The notes below the pieces were generated by a model. That model had not been told where the DNA came from. It made no database searches and saw nothing but the letters and a program-made list of their open reading frames with translations. This document shows positions 1-8,950 of a stretch of 64,000 nt of DNA, in pieces. Positions within the stretch are counted from its first letter, which is position 1, and each line of letters begins with the position of its first letter. The stretch comes from Raoultibacter massiliensis. GTDB lineage: Bacteria; Actinomycetota; Coriobacteriia; Coriobacteriales; Eggerthellaceae. A program made the translations under genes and the position numbers. The stretch lies in NCBI RefSeq assembly GCF_900199545.1, contig NZ_LT962670.1, forward strand, positions 417,009 to 481,008, given 5' to 3'.

Positions 1-1098
1 GATCATCGAAAGCAGGTAGAGCGAGACAAGCGAAATCGCCGTGATGGAAAGATCGCCCTCGGTGAGCGTTCTGCCACCGAAGTATCCGAACGCTTTGCCG
101 AGCGCTCCGGCAAGCGATGTCGTGCCGAGAGCAAGGCCGAAGCTTGTCGTTGCGCTCAGATCGTGTCGTCGCGAGGTGTCGGCGGCGAGGCACCACAGCA
201 CGATGCCCGCAGCATAGGAGCCCGCCCCCACAAATGCGTTCACGATTCCGCCGAAACCGTTCCATATGATGGGCAGCAGCAGAAAGCCCGTCGCCACGAT
301 GGGCAGGATCAGCTTGTAGATGTTCTCCAGGCGCATGTTCTGCTTGAGTACGGCTACAGGGGCGACGAGCAGCAGAAGCACGACGGCGCTGCTTGCGAGC
401 GAGAACAGGCGCATGGTTTCGATAGACCCGTCGTATTGACCCGATATCCAGGGCATGAGGCCGGTGAGGAATGCGAATACCGAGGTGCCGAAGATCGGGC
501 GCCACAGCTCGCTGAACGCTGATCGCAGGCGGGGACTGTCGAAGGCGACCGACGACCGATCGGGCAGTTTGATCAGGATGATTGCAACGGCGAGGATCGA
601 GGCGATCACGGCGAAGACGAGGGCGATGCTGGGAATCACGAACGTCACCGCGTACAGGACGAGCGCGGCGGTCTGGCTTCCGAGCACGAACAGATATGCC
701 GTGCGAAGCGGCAGCGCGGCGCATAGCCTGCCCCATGAGATGCTCATGAGCGCGTCTCCCACGCCGAGAAGCGTGCCCGCGGCGATGAGCTCGATAAGCG
801 TTGCGAACGAGATGTCGCCGAAGCTTGTTGTCGAACCAAGTCCGGGCATGGCCAGGATGCCGACGATGAACAGCACGGCGCCCACCTTGCCGAATTGACG
901 CTGCTTTGAGGTGCTCACCAGGGAAAAGAAGAAGCATCCGAAGTAGCCGAAGCCTTTGCTGAGCAGGCTTACCGTCATTACGGCGACGGCTATTTCCTGC
1001 GAGGCTCCCAAAAGGCCGGGAAACAGGATGGTGCCGTGGAAACAGATGAGCTCTGCGAAGAGAAACAGCGAAAACCCGAGCAGTCTCAATGCCATCAT
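1..1098 (-). CDS. LuxR-family regulator with multi-pass membrane N-terminus (C-terminus cut by window edge)
   Basis: The minus strand is open from ATG at 1098 to base 1, giving 366 codons with no stop, so the gene runs off the left edge. The protein is almost entirely hydrophobic helices (start MMALRLLGFSLFLF), about 10-11 membrane segments. It matches in length and style the N-terminal part of the neighbouring membrane LuxR protein. The LuxR DNA-binding helix-turn-helix expected at the C-terminus lies outside the window, so the LuxR call is inferred from the neighbour and architecture. The start codon overlaps the stop of the upstream LuxR gene (ATGA), so the two are probably translated together. 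In Eggerthellaceae such proteins are thought to sense substrates in the membrane and control adjacent reductase genes. Confidence 0.7.
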   Translation of the reverse strand, partial: MMALRLLGFSLFLFAELICFHGTILFPGLLGASQEIAVAVMTVSLLSKGFGYFGCFFFSLVSTSKQRQFGKVGAVLFIVGILAMPGLGSTTSFGDISFATLIELIAAGTLLGVGDALMSISWGRLCAALPLRTAYLFVLGSQTAALVLYAVTFVIPSIALVFAVIASILAVAIILIKLPDRSSVAFDSPRLRSAFSELWRPIFGTSVFAFLTGLMPWISGQYDGSIETMRLFSLASSAVVLLLLVAPVAVLKQNMRLENIYKLILPIVATGFLLLPIIWNGFGGIVNAFVGAGSYAAGIVLWCLAADTSRRHDLSATTSFGLALGTTSLAGALGKAFGYFGGRTLTEGDLSITAISLVSLYLLSMI

Positions 1099-2531
1099 GC
1101 TCGCATGCCCCGCCTGTTCTTTACCGCGGAAACGAGCTCTGCGCGCGAATGGACGTCGAGGTGGCGGTAGATCTTCTGGGTGTGGTACTTCACCGTGCTC
1201 GCAGACAGGTAGAGATCCTGGGCGATGCGCGGGATCGTGCGTCCTTCGATGAGCTGTATGAATATCTGGCGTTCCTGATCGGTGAAGCCAAGCTCGTCGG
1301 CGATGTCGTCGAGGGTTGCGGGCTTCTCGCTCGCGGATGCGGTCGCTCCGTCTGCGGGAAGAGGCGTTTCGGCATCGGGTTGCTGCGCGTCGCGGCTCGC
1401 CCGCTGTCGCCCCAGAAACGATGATGCGGCGATGGCGATGAGGTAGAGGCTTCCCAGCCCGATGAGGGCAACGCCCGCACCTGCTTCGGAAAGCCGGGTG
1501 GCGAATACCGAGCCGATGCCCGTTCCAGCCAAAAGGCAGGAAAGCGTCAAGGTGTCGCTTCCCGCGAAAAGCGGCGCCGAAGGCACGTCGGCCGCCCGTG
1601 CGATTTCTGCGATCGTGCACGACAGTATGATGCCGGTAAGCATGTAGCCGGTCGTTGCCAAAACTCCGGCCACGGGGGTCGGTATGGCGGAAACGAGTCC
1701 GGGCAGAATGAGAAAGCCAAGAGCCGAGAGGGGGAGCGCTATCTTGTAGCCGTTTTCCAGCTTGAGGGGCTGATGAAACGCGAGCGCCGGAATCAGCATG
1801 ATGACGATGACGGCGGCAGATATGCCCAACACGAAGAACTGCATGCCTACAGGATCGAGCGGATCGGAAGCATGGCTCGCAACCGAACTGACGAAACCGC
1901 TGAGGAATGCGAAAACGCCGACGGCCAGCACGCCCTTCCAGAGAAAAGGCGCAATTCCTTTGATTTGGGAACGGGCCGTATGCGCATGGGCTCTAAGCGG
2001 CGGGAGCATAACCGCGCAGATGTTGCCTCCGATCATGCATACGGCGAGTGCGGGTATGAGCAGCGAAGACGGCAAAAGCAGCACGAGTGCGCAGAGCACC
2101 GTTGCCGCGGCATGGCTTGCGAGCAGGTACAGATAGCTCGTGCGGTAGGTGAGCGAGGGGAGCGTGGTCAGCCATATGAGCCCCATGATTCCCTGAGCAC
2201 CTCCGAACAGCATGCCTGCCAGGACGGTCGGTGCAGGCGACGCTTCGCTTGCGCTTCCGATGGCAAGCGCAAGACCGATGCAGGCGACTGCAGTGGCGAT
2301 AGCAGGTGCGAGGCGGCGCGGCAGGGGATTGCGCAGCAGCCGCGAGGCGAACAGCGCGAAGGCAAGGAAGACGATTATGCGCGAAGCGATAGAGGCGTAG
2401 GAAAACGCTTCTGCAGCGGATTCGCCGAGGGCTCCGCCTCCGATGAGGGCCGTGTTCGAATGGAACGCCAGTATGTCGGCGAACAGGTAGAGCGAAAACC
2501 CTGCGTATGGGGCCGTGATCGTCTGCTTCAT
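1095..2531 (-). CDS. LuxR-family transcriptional regulator with 12-TM sensor domain
   Basis: About 478 residues from the internal ATG at 2531 (protein start MKQTITAPYAGFSLYLFAD). An upstream ATG at 2624 has a better ribosome site (AGGTGAGAGG), so a 509-residue form is possible. Residues 1-380 form roughly 12 membrane helices resembling an MFS fold. A hydrophilic linker follows, then a C-terminal LuxR helix-turn-helix (ERQIFIQLIEGRTIPRIAQ, then STVKYHTQKIYRHLDV). It is divergent from the Tat flavoprotein at 2849, with a 300-bp shared upstream region, and overlaps the next minus-strand LuxR gene by 4 bases. The likely role is a membrane sensor that switches on the flavoprotein/amidase/permease genes. 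The ligand is unknown. Confidence 0.85.
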   Translation of the reverse strand: MKQTITAPYAGFSLYLFADILAFHSNTALIGGGALGESAAEAFSYASIASRIIVFLAFALFASRLLRNPLPRRLAPAIATAVACIGLALAIGSASEASPAPTVLAGMLFGGAQGIMGLIWLTTLPSLTYRTSYLYLLASHAAATVLCALVLLLPSSLLIPALAVCMIGGNICAVMLPPLRAHAHTARSQIKGIAPFLWKGVLAVGVFAFLSGFVSSVASHASDPLDPVGMQFFVLGISAAVIVIMLIPALAFHQPLKLENGYKIALPLSALGFLILPGLVSAIPTPVAGVLATTGYMLTGIILSCTIAEIARAADVPSAPLFAGSDTLTLSCLLAGTGIGSVFATRLSEAGAGVALIGLGSLYLIAIAASSFLGRQRASRDAQQPDAETPLPADGATASASEKPATLDDIADELGFTDQERQIFIQLIEGRTIPRIAQDLYLSASTVKYHTQKIYRHLDVHSRAELVSAVKNRRGMRA

Positions 2532-2848
2532 GGTGTTGCTCGTTTGCTGCGGCTCATGGTGCAGCGTACTCTTCCTCCCGTGGATGATCATCCCATGATA
2601 CAGGTGAAGCGGTTTTTTCGCCATAAAGCGCCTCTCACCTGATCAGCCGTTTTGAAATTTAGCCGTTTCGGGTGAGGTGAACGAGCGCTTTTCGAGGCTT
2701 TGGATCCTTCGGGTGATGACGGTTTCGGTGCTCGTTCGTAAGCTAGGGGTCGTTATCGGGCAGGCAGACGGAAGGGCTGCGGATCGCTTGAACGGAGAAG
2801 GCGGTCGGATGCCCGATTGTGAGAACCGATCATCGAAAGGGGATCATT

Positions 2849-4603
2849 ATGGAAGAAAAGAAACTATCGCGTCGAGCATTCCTGGGACTCGGAGCGACGG
2901 CAGCCGTTGTGGCGGGTGCCGGCATCGCCGGGTGCGCGCCGGCGGCCAAAGAGGGCGCGAGCGCTGCTGCCGGTTCGGGCGATGCCGCAGCATCGGCCGC
3001 TGCGACCAGCAACCCGACCGAGTTCGTGCCTTCGTTCATGAACGCTCCCGAACCGATCGACGAGTCGAAAGTCACCGAGACGATCGATGTCGACGTGTGC
3101 GTCGTGGGCCTTGGCCTTGCGGGCGTTTGCGCTCTGCGCGAAGCAGCCGACAGCGGCGCTAAGGTCATCGGCATCGATAAGGGTCCCGATGTGGGATATC
3201 GCTCGGGCGAGTTCGGCACGTTCGGCAGCGAGATCCACAAGCAGCTCGGCATCGAACAGCCCGAGACGCAGGAAGTCGTGAACGAGCTCATGAAGGTCAT
3301 GGGCAACCGTCCCAACGCGCAGCTTCTGAACTACTGGATCGGCAACTCGGGAGCCGACCTCGACTGGTATATCGGCACCGCAGAGCACGAGCTGCTCACG
3401 AGCGATTCCGATACGCCGACCGACCCCGAGAAGCCCTACGTGTTTCCTGAGCGCTGCCCGGTGAACGAGAACTACAACTGGCGTGAGGAGAACTACCCCT
3501 GCTTCCCCGGTATGGTGCATCTGCTTCCCGATCACGGATGGGCCATGCACGGTACGCTCGAAGCCGCTCAGGCCTCCGGCGCCGAAGCGCGTTTCAACAC
3601 CAAGGGCGAGCAGCTCATCAAAGAGGGCGACAAAGTAGTCGGCGTGTATGCGTCCGACGAAGACGGCAACATCATTCGCATCAACGCTTCGAAGGGCGTC
3701 GTGCTTTCCACGGGCGACATCTCAAGCGATACCGAGATGCTCACCTACTACGCGCCGCAAGCAACGAAGTACGGCGTGTTCTTCAGCTCGATGGATAAAA
3801 ACGGCAAGCCCGTCAATACCGGCGACGGCCATAAGATGGCCATGTGGGCAGGCGCTGTCATGGAGGACGGCCCGTACGCCCCGATGACCCACAGCCTCGG
3901 CACCAATTCCATCGGCATCGATCCGTTCCTCATGGTGAACAAGCTGGGCCAGCGCTTTGCAAACGAAGACGTGGGAGCCCAGGAGCTTCAGAACCAGATC
4001 AAGCGCCAGAAGGATGGCATGACTTACCAGATCTTCGACAGCAAGTGGAAAGAGCAGCTTTCCGTTATGCCCCAGTGCTTCGGCGGCGTGACCCACTACA
4101 TTCCGCCTGAGGAAGAAGAGCAGTACGCGCACGCCATCAACCATTTCGCTGCCGGATATGCTTCCGACGGCTACTTCCAGGGCGAGATCGAGGCCGGTTC
4201 GATCATCCCGGCAGATTCGATCGAAGAGCTTGCCGGCAAGATCGAGGTACCCGCCGACGCGCTCAAGGCGACGGTCGAACGCTACAACGAGCTTGCGCAC
4301 AAGGGCGTCGACGAGGACTTCTCGAAGGTGTCGACGCGTCTGTTCCCGGTCGAGAACCCGCCGTTCTACGCGGTGCCGTTCGGCGATTCGGGCATGCTCG
4401 TGCTCATCGGCGGCATCGATTGCGATCCCGATTTGCATGCGCTCGATGCCGAGAAGAACCCGGTTCCCGGTCTTTACGTTGCGGGCAACACGATGGGCGG
4501 CCGCTTCCTGGTCGACTACCCTGTCACCGTTGCGGGCGCGAGCCATTCGATGGCCATGTCGTTCGGCCGCCTCGCCGGACGCAATGCAGCAGCAGGGAAG
4601 TAG
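2849..4603 (+). CDS. Tat-exported, lipid-anchored FAD-dependent reductase (fumarate-reductase flavoprotein family)
   Basis: 584 residues. The start at 2849 is chosen for the site GAAAGGGG 6-7 bases upstream. A twin-arginine signal (SRRAFLGLG, residues 7-15) runs into a lipobox IAGC with Cys29, so the mature protein should be an extracytoplasmic lipoprotein. An FAD-binding dinucleotide fold follows at about residue 75 (VDVCVVGLGLAG). The family's C-terminal FAD contacts are present (VPGLYVAGNTMGGRF and the final VTVAGASHSMAMSFGRLAG). There is no heme-c CXXCH motif and no FMN-binding domain, so electrons must come from a separate partner that is not in this neighbourhood. The family reduces C=C bonds in fumarate, urocanate, cinnamates or similar acceptors. 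The substrate cannot be read from the sequence. It is probably controlled by the divergent LuxR gene. Confidence 0.85.
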   Translation: MEEKKLSRRAFLGLGATAAVVAGAGIAGCAPAAKEGASAAAGSGDAAASAAATSNPTEFVPSFMNAPEPIDESKVTETIDVDVCVVGLGLAGVCALREAADSGAKVIGIDKGPDVGYRSGEFGTFGSEIHKQLGIEQPETQEVVNELMKVMGNRPNAQLLNYWIGNSGADLDWYIGTAEHELLTSDSDTPTDPEKPYVFPERCPVNENYNWREENYPCFPGMVHLLPDHGWAMHGTLEAAQASGAEARFNTKGEQLIKEGDKVVGVYASDEDGNIIRINASKGVVLSTGDISSDTEMLTYYAPQATKYGVFFSSMDKNGKPVNTGDGHKMAMWAGAVMEDGPYAPMTHSLGTNSIGIDPFLMVNKLGQRFANEDVGAQELQNQIKRQKDGMTYQIFDSKWKEQLSVMPQCFGGVTHYIPPEEEEQYAHAINHFAAGYASDGYFQGEIEAGSIIPADSIEELAGKIEVPADALKATVERYNELAHKGVDEDFSKVSTRLFPVENPPFYAVPFGDSGMLVLIGGIDCDPDLHALDAEKNPVPGLYVAGNTMGGRFLVDYPVTVAGASHSMAMSFGRLAGRNAAAGK

Positions 4604-4665
4604 GTTTCGCCTGCTGCGATAGCCGCAATGCCCGAGGCCGACGGGTGTAACGGCAGATGGATTTC

Positions 4666-4702
4666 AAAGCCCCGCTGCCAAAAGAGGCGGCGGGGCTTTG
4701 CG
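4666..4702 (+). terminator. Rho-independent terminator after the flavoprotein gene
   Basis: A perfect 10-bp stem AAAGCCCCGC / GCGGGGCTTT (4666-4675 and 4690-4699) closes a 14-base loop and ends in TTT. It lies 63 bases after the flavoprotein stop, so that gene is probably a single transcript separate from the amidase. Confidence 0.75.
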
Positions 4703-5069
4703 CTGTTTTGGGACCGGCCGCAACGCTTCGGGTTTGCGGAGGCGGCTTTTCGTCCTCATCCCTCCCTCGGGGGTGGTGGTGCACGCTTTTTGCCGATGTG
4801 TTGCGTTTGGCATCGCGTCCTACCGACTAATGGAGCATATTATATATTTTGAACTGGGGAAACGCTTCATGCTGACAGGAAGCAAGCCGGTTGTGGGGCG
4901 TCGATGGCCTTCAAAACGTAACACTTCGATGATTTTTGCTCAGTTTGGACCCCCGCCCATTTCTGCGAGGCGAAGATCCCCTCGTCGGCTGTTGCGCGCA
5001 AGGAGGCGCCGCTTTTTTGCGCTGCATCCACGCATTTCCGCGGATGGGCGAATCGGATTGACTTTCTTG

Positions 5070-5099
5070 TTGTCCCAAACTTCTCTGCGAGGGTAGAAT
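5070..5099 (+). promoter_or_regulatory. Candidate promoter for the amidase gene
   Basis: TTGTCC at 5070-5075 and TAGAAT at 5094-5099 are spaced 18 bp. The predicted start near 5106 gives a leader of about 35 bases containing a strong AAGGAGG. Confidence 0.45.
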
Positions 5100-5140
5100 A
5101 TGTCCGGCATAGTAATAGATAAGCAAGGAGGTGAGGTACC

Positions 5141-6043
5141 ATGAAGACGATCGAAAACCAGGTGTACGCGTTCTCGAAGGACAACGAGCCGTGCGAGACC
5201 GTGCAGCCAGGCGAAGTGCTGAAGTTCAAAACGCTCGATTGCTTCTCCAACAAGATAACCGGGGAAGATATCACCATGAACGATTTGGATTACGGTTACG
5301 ACGTTGCGAACCCGGCTGCCGGTCCGGTGTTCATCGAAGGTGCCGAGGCAGGCGATGTGCTCGTCGTGGACATCTACGATATTCAGGTCGCCGATGAGGG
5401 CACCGTGGCGACCGACGACCATTGCGGACCGTTGTTCGAGACAACGGGCTACCGTACCAAGAAGATCAAGATCTCTGATGGCATGGCGGATTTCAACGGT
5501 GTGAAATTCCCCATAGATCCGATGATCGGGGTCATCGGCACGGCACCCGACGGCGAAGACGTCATCGACGGCTACGTGGGAAGCCACGGTGGCAATATGG
5601 ACAACAAGCTCATCACGAAAGGCGTGCGCCTGTATTTTCCCGTACGGGTTCCCGGCGCGCTTCTGCAGATGGGCGATGTGCATGCCGCAATGGGCGACGC
5701 CGAGCTGTGCGGCACGGGTATCGAGATTCCAGCGGAAATCACGGTCAAGGTATCGCTCGTTAAGGGATTCGAGCTCAACTGGCCCGTACTCGAAACGCGT
5801 GACAGCTGGTATGTAAACGCGAGCGCGCAGGAGTACAACGAGGCGCTCGTCAACGCGAGCAAGGAAATGCAGCGGCTTTTGATGGGCGTCACCGGTTGGG
5901 ATCCCGTCGAAACGTACATGTACATGTCGATCCAAAGCGACGTGGAGATCAACCAGGGATGCAAGCCATGCGAGGTGCAGCTGAGCTTGCGGCTCGGCAC
6001 GCCGAAGCTGCCGCAGTTCCCGCCGCTGGTTCCGCAGCCGTAA
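5141..6043 (+). CDS. Acetamidase/formamidase family protein
   Basis: 300 residues, the usual length for the FmdA/AmdA family. Family features are visible: the early segment KFKTLDCFSNKI, the acidic stretch EAGDVLVVDIYDI, the DDHCGPLF motif, and the glycine-rich YVGSHGGNMDNK plus GDVHAAMGDAELCGTGIE typical of the metal-binding beta-sandwich core. The family hydrolyses short amides such as formamide or acetamide to the acid plus ammonia in the cytoplasm. The start has an excellent ribosome site (AAGGAGGTGAGG). The permease gene follows 31 bases after the stop, so both are probably one operon. An amide of an amino-acid or fermentation product taken up by that permease is a reasonable but unproven substrate. 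Confidence 0.9.
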   Translation: MKTIENQVYAFSKDNEPCETVQPGEVLKFKTLDCFSNKITGEDITMNDLDYGYDVANPAAGPVFIEGAEAGDVLVVDIYDIQVADEGTVATDDHCGPLFETTGYRTKKIKISDGMADFNGVKFPIDPMIGVIGTAPDGEDVIDGYVGSHGGNMDNKLITKGVRLYFPVRVPGALLQMGDVHAAMGDAELCGTGIEIPAEITVKVSLVKGFELNWPVLETRDSWYVNASAQEYNEALVNASKEMQRLLMGVTGWDPVETYMYMSIQSDVEINQGCKPCEVQLSLRLGTPKLPQFPPLVPQP

Positions 6044-6074
6044 ACCATTCCGATCAATGAAGGAAGAAAAGACA

Positions 6075-7490
6075 ATGGAAGAAAAGAAATCATCGGCGAC
6101 TTCGACTCAAGCAGCCGGTGCGGCGCGCGGTGAGAACATAGAGCAATTCGGCTACAAGCAAGAGCTTCGCCGCGGCATGGGCCTGTGGGACGTCGTGTTG
6201 TACGGCGTTTTGTTCATGGTCATCATAGCCCCGCAGTCGATTTTCGGCGCCATTCAGCAGAACAGCCATGGCATGACGCCGCTTGTGTACATCATCGGCT
6301 TCATCGCCATTTTGTTCACGGCTATGAGCTACATGCGCATGAGCAAGCGATTCCCCATCGCGGGTTCCGTGTACTCCTACGTACAACGCGGCATCAACCC
6401 GCATGTGGGCTTCATCGCCGGTTGGCTCATCCTGCTCGACTATATTTTGGTGCCGGGACTGCTCATCGTCATGGTGATGAACTGGGGCGTGGCGCTTGTT
6501 CCCGGCAGCCCGGCATGGCTGTGGGGCGTCGCCTTCATCGCGTTCAACACGTTTGCGAACATTCGCGGCATCCAGATGAGCCGTGGCGTCGACTGGGTTA
6601 TCTTCGTGGTCGAGATCCTTGCCGTCATCGCATTCGTTGCGCTCGGTTCCATGTTTCTTATGAACGGCGGTGCGAACGGCTTCACGATGGCTCCTATCTA
6701 TCAGCCCGGCGAGGTCGATGCGCACTTTGTAGCCGCAGGCATCTCCATCGCGGCGCTGTCGTTTCTCGGCTTCGACGGCATGTCGACGCTTGCCGAAGAG
6801 ACGCACGAGCCCGAGAAGAACATCGGCCGCGGCATCCTGATCGCGCTGTCCATCATCATCGTGGTGTTCGTGGCGCAAACCTATATCGCCGCCGCCGTCC
6901 AGCCCGACTGGGCGAGCACTGATCCTGACATGGGATTTTTCGACTCCGTCATGATCGTTGGCGGTGAGCCGTTCTACAAGATCATGCTCGTTGTGAACAT
7001 CGTGGCTGTCGGTATCGCGAACATTATGAATGCGCAGATGGCGTCTTCGCGCCTTTTGTACTCCATGGGTCGCGACGGCGTGATCCCGCGCGTGTTCGGC
7101 AAGGTGCACCCGAAGTACCAAACGCCGTGGTTTTCCGCTGTGTTCCTCGGCGTAGTTACGCTCTGCCTCGCGCTGCCGCTCATGGACCGCATGAGCGATC
7201 TCGCCGAGTTCGTGAACTTCGGCGCGCTTTCGTCGTTCATCCTCATCAATATCGCCGTAATCGTGTTCTTCTTCGTTCGCGAGAAGCAGCGTAAGACGTT
7301 CGGCGATGTGATGAAGTATCTTATCTGCCCAGCTATCGGCATTGCCATTCTCGTGTACGTGTTCACGGGCTTTGCGTTCATGACCTATGTGGTGGGCATC
7401 GCCTGGCTTGTCATCGGGCTCATCATAGGAGCGATCAAATCGAAGGGCTACAAAGAAGTGCCCGATGCCTTCAAGAACCTGGAAGTGTAG
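6075..7490 (+). CDS. APC-family amino-acid/polyamine permease
   Basis: 471 residues. Start 6075 is preferred because GAAGGAAG sits about 8 bases upstream; an in-frame ATG at 6057 lacks such a site. About 12 membrane segments are visible. The family's first-helix signature region is present (RRGMGLWDVVLYGVLFM), as is the conserved segment after helix 2 (RFPIAGSVYSYVQRGINP). The FLGFDGMSTLAEE segment resembles helix 6 of APC transporters. The protein should import an amino acid, amine or related compound by proton or sodium symport or exchange. It is co-directional with the amidase and aminotransferase, which suggests a small amino-compound catabolic unit. Confidence 0.9.
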   Translation: MEEKKSSATSTQAAGAARGENIEQFGYKQELRRGMGLWDVVLYGVLFMVIIAPQSIFGAIQQNSHGMTPLVYIIGFIAILFTAMSYMRMSKRFPIAGSVYSYVQRGINPHVGFIAGWLILLDYILVPGLLIVMVMNWGVALVPGSPAWLWGVAFIAFNTFANIRGIQMSRGVDWVIFVVEILAVIAFVALGSMFLMNGGANGFTMAPIYQPGEVDAHFVAAGISIAALSFLGFDGMSTLAEETHEPEKNIGRGILIALSIIIVVFVAQTYIAAAVQPDWASTDPDMGFFDSVMIVGGEPFYKIMLVVNIVAVGIANIMNAQMASSRLLYSMGRDGVIPRVFGKVHPKYQTPWFSAVFLGVVTLCLALPLMDRMSDLAEFVNFGALSSFILINIAVIVFFFVREKQRKTFGDVMKYLICPAIGIAILVYVFTGFAFMTYVVGIAWLVIGLIIGAIKSKGYKEVPDAFKNLEV

Positions 7491-7620
7491 GATTTCCGGG
7501 GCAACGGGGCAACGGGGCAACGGGGCTTGCGAGCGCGAGGGGGAAGGCGCATGCGATCGAGGACCAAAGCAGCCTACCCTAGCCCAAAAGCCCGCCTCTT
7601 CGAATCGAATACCGGTTGCA

Positions 7621-7655
7621 CGAGTCGCCCGTCTTGTTGCGGGCGACTCGCTTGT
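7621..7655 (+). terminator. Hairpin terminator after the permease
   Basis: A perfect 11-bp inverted repeat CGAGTCGCCCG / CGGGCGACTCG (7621-7631 and 7640-7650) with an 8-base loop, followed by CTTGTG. The U-tract is weak, so termination may be partial and allow readthrough into the aminotransferase 40 bases further on. Confidence 0.6.
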
Positions 7656-7695
7656 GTATTCTATCGAGTGCATGAAACGAGCAGAGGAGCAGCGC

Positions 7696-8880
7696 ATGGT
7701 GAACGAGAAGATGTACGATCTGGGAAGCGAACCGTCGGCTATACGCGAGCTATTCGCCTACGGGTTGGCGCGCAAAGCCGAGATCGGTGCCGACAAGGTA
7801 TTCGATTTCAGCTTAGGAAACCCGAGCATTCCTGCTCCCGATGCCGTTAAACAGGCGATCGTCGAGCTGCTTGACGAGCCTCCCATCTCCCTTCACGGCT
7901 ACACTCCCGCACAGGGAACGCCAGGCGTTCGCTCGGCGATTGCCGATTCGATCAACCGTCGCTTCGGCATGAAGGCGACCTCCTCCAACATTTACATGAC
8001 AGCGGGAGCCGCGGCTTCGCTCGCCATTTCCATCAACGCCGTTGCCGACGCAGGTGACGAGTTCATCGTGGTTGCGCCGTACTTTCCCGAATACCGCATT
8101 TGGATCGAGGCGGCGGATTGCACGTGCGTCGAGGTCATGGCGCGCGAGCTTGATTTCCAGCTGGATCTCGCCGCCATCGAGGCAGCCGTCACACCCAAGA
8201 CGAAGGGCATCATCGTCAATTCGCCTAACAATCCGGTGGGCTCGGTGTATTCCGAGGAAAACCTGCGCGGTTTGGCCGATGTTCTGCGGGTCAAGCAGGA
8301 GGAATTCGGCAGCGTCATCTACCTGATCTGCGACGAGCCGTATCGCGAGATCGTCTACGAGGGTGTAAACGTACCCTATGTTCCTGCGCTCTACGACAAC
8401 ACGATCGTATGCTATTCGTATTCGAAATCGCTCAGCCTGCCCGGTGAGCGCATCGGCTACATATACGTTTCGGAGCGGATGCCCGAATGGAACCGCGCGT
8501 ACGCTGCCATATGCGGTGCGGGTCGCGCGCTTGGGTTCGTGTGCGCGCCGTCGCTTTTCCAGGGGGTCATCGAGAAGTGCGTGGACGTGCCGACCGACGT
8601 TGCGGCATATGCCGAGAACCGCGAGCTTCTGTGCCAAGGACTCGCCGGCCTCGGCTACGAATACGTTGAGCCGCAAGGGGCGTTTTACCTGTGGGTAAAG
8701 GCTCTCGAGCCCGACGAGCAGGCATTCGCTGCTCGTGCTAAAGAGCACGAGCTTCTACTGGTGCCGTCGACGAGCTTCGGGTGCACAGGCTACGTGCGCA
8801 TCGGTTATTGCGTGAGCAAAGAGACCATCGCCAATTCCATGCCCGCGTTCAAGGCGCTCATGGAGGAGTATCGGGGCTAG
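7696..8880 (+). CDS. PLP-dependent aminotransferase, class I/II
   Basis: 394 residues from ATG 7696, chosen for GAGGAG 6 bases upstream; an ATG at 7672 would add 8 residues. It has the fold-type I pattern: N-terminal DFSLGNPSIPAPDAV, the SPNNPVGSVYS segment that contacts PLP, CDEPYREIVY for the PLP ring aspartate, and the Schiff-base lysine in YSYSKSLSLPGERIGY. A C-terminal substrate-binding arginine is likely in GYVRIGYCV. It is most like aspartate/aromatic/alanine-type aminotransferases. Substrate specificity is not readable. It lies downstream of the permease, so transamination of an imported amino acid is the likely role. It converges with the threonine aldolase gene. Confidence 0.9.
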   Translation: MVNEKMYDLGSEPSAIRELFAYGLARKAEIGADKVFDFSLGNPSIPAPDAVKQAIVELLDEPPISLHGYTPAQGTPGVRSAIADSINRRFGMKATSSNIYMTAGAAASLAISINAVADAGDEFIVVAPYFPEYRIWIEAADCTCVEVMARELDFQLDLAAIEAAVTPKTKGIIVNSPNNPVGSVYSEENLRGLADVLRVKQEEFGSVIYLICDEPYREIVYEGVNVPYVPALYDNTIVCYSYSKSLSLPGERIGYIYVSERMPEWNRAYAAICGAGRALGFVCAPSLFQGVIEKCVDVPTDVAAYAENRELLCQGLAGLGYEYVEPQGAFYLWVKALEPDEQAFAARAKEHELLLVPSTSFGCTGYVRIGYCVSKETIANSMPAFKALMEEYRG

Positions 8881-8950
8881 CGGTTTGGCTGCGTGGCGAA
8901 GCTTTCCGATACGTTTTTCCCTGCCGCGTTTCGCGTGATCAGCGGATGTT

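Larger units (their letters stand above)
4604..5140 (+). other. Intergenic region between flavoprotein and amidase
   Basis: 537 bases with no credible gene. It holds the terminator at 4666-4702, an AT-rich patch near 4830-4850 (attatatatttt) in otherwise GC-rich DNA that may be an extra promoter or regulatory site, and the promoter candidate at 5070-5099. Confidence 0.5.

Noticed and set aside
2625..2680. CTCACC / GGTGAG pair between LuxR and the flavoprotein as an operator
   Set aside because: Six-base arms 35 bases apart are too likely by chance in GC-rich DNA.
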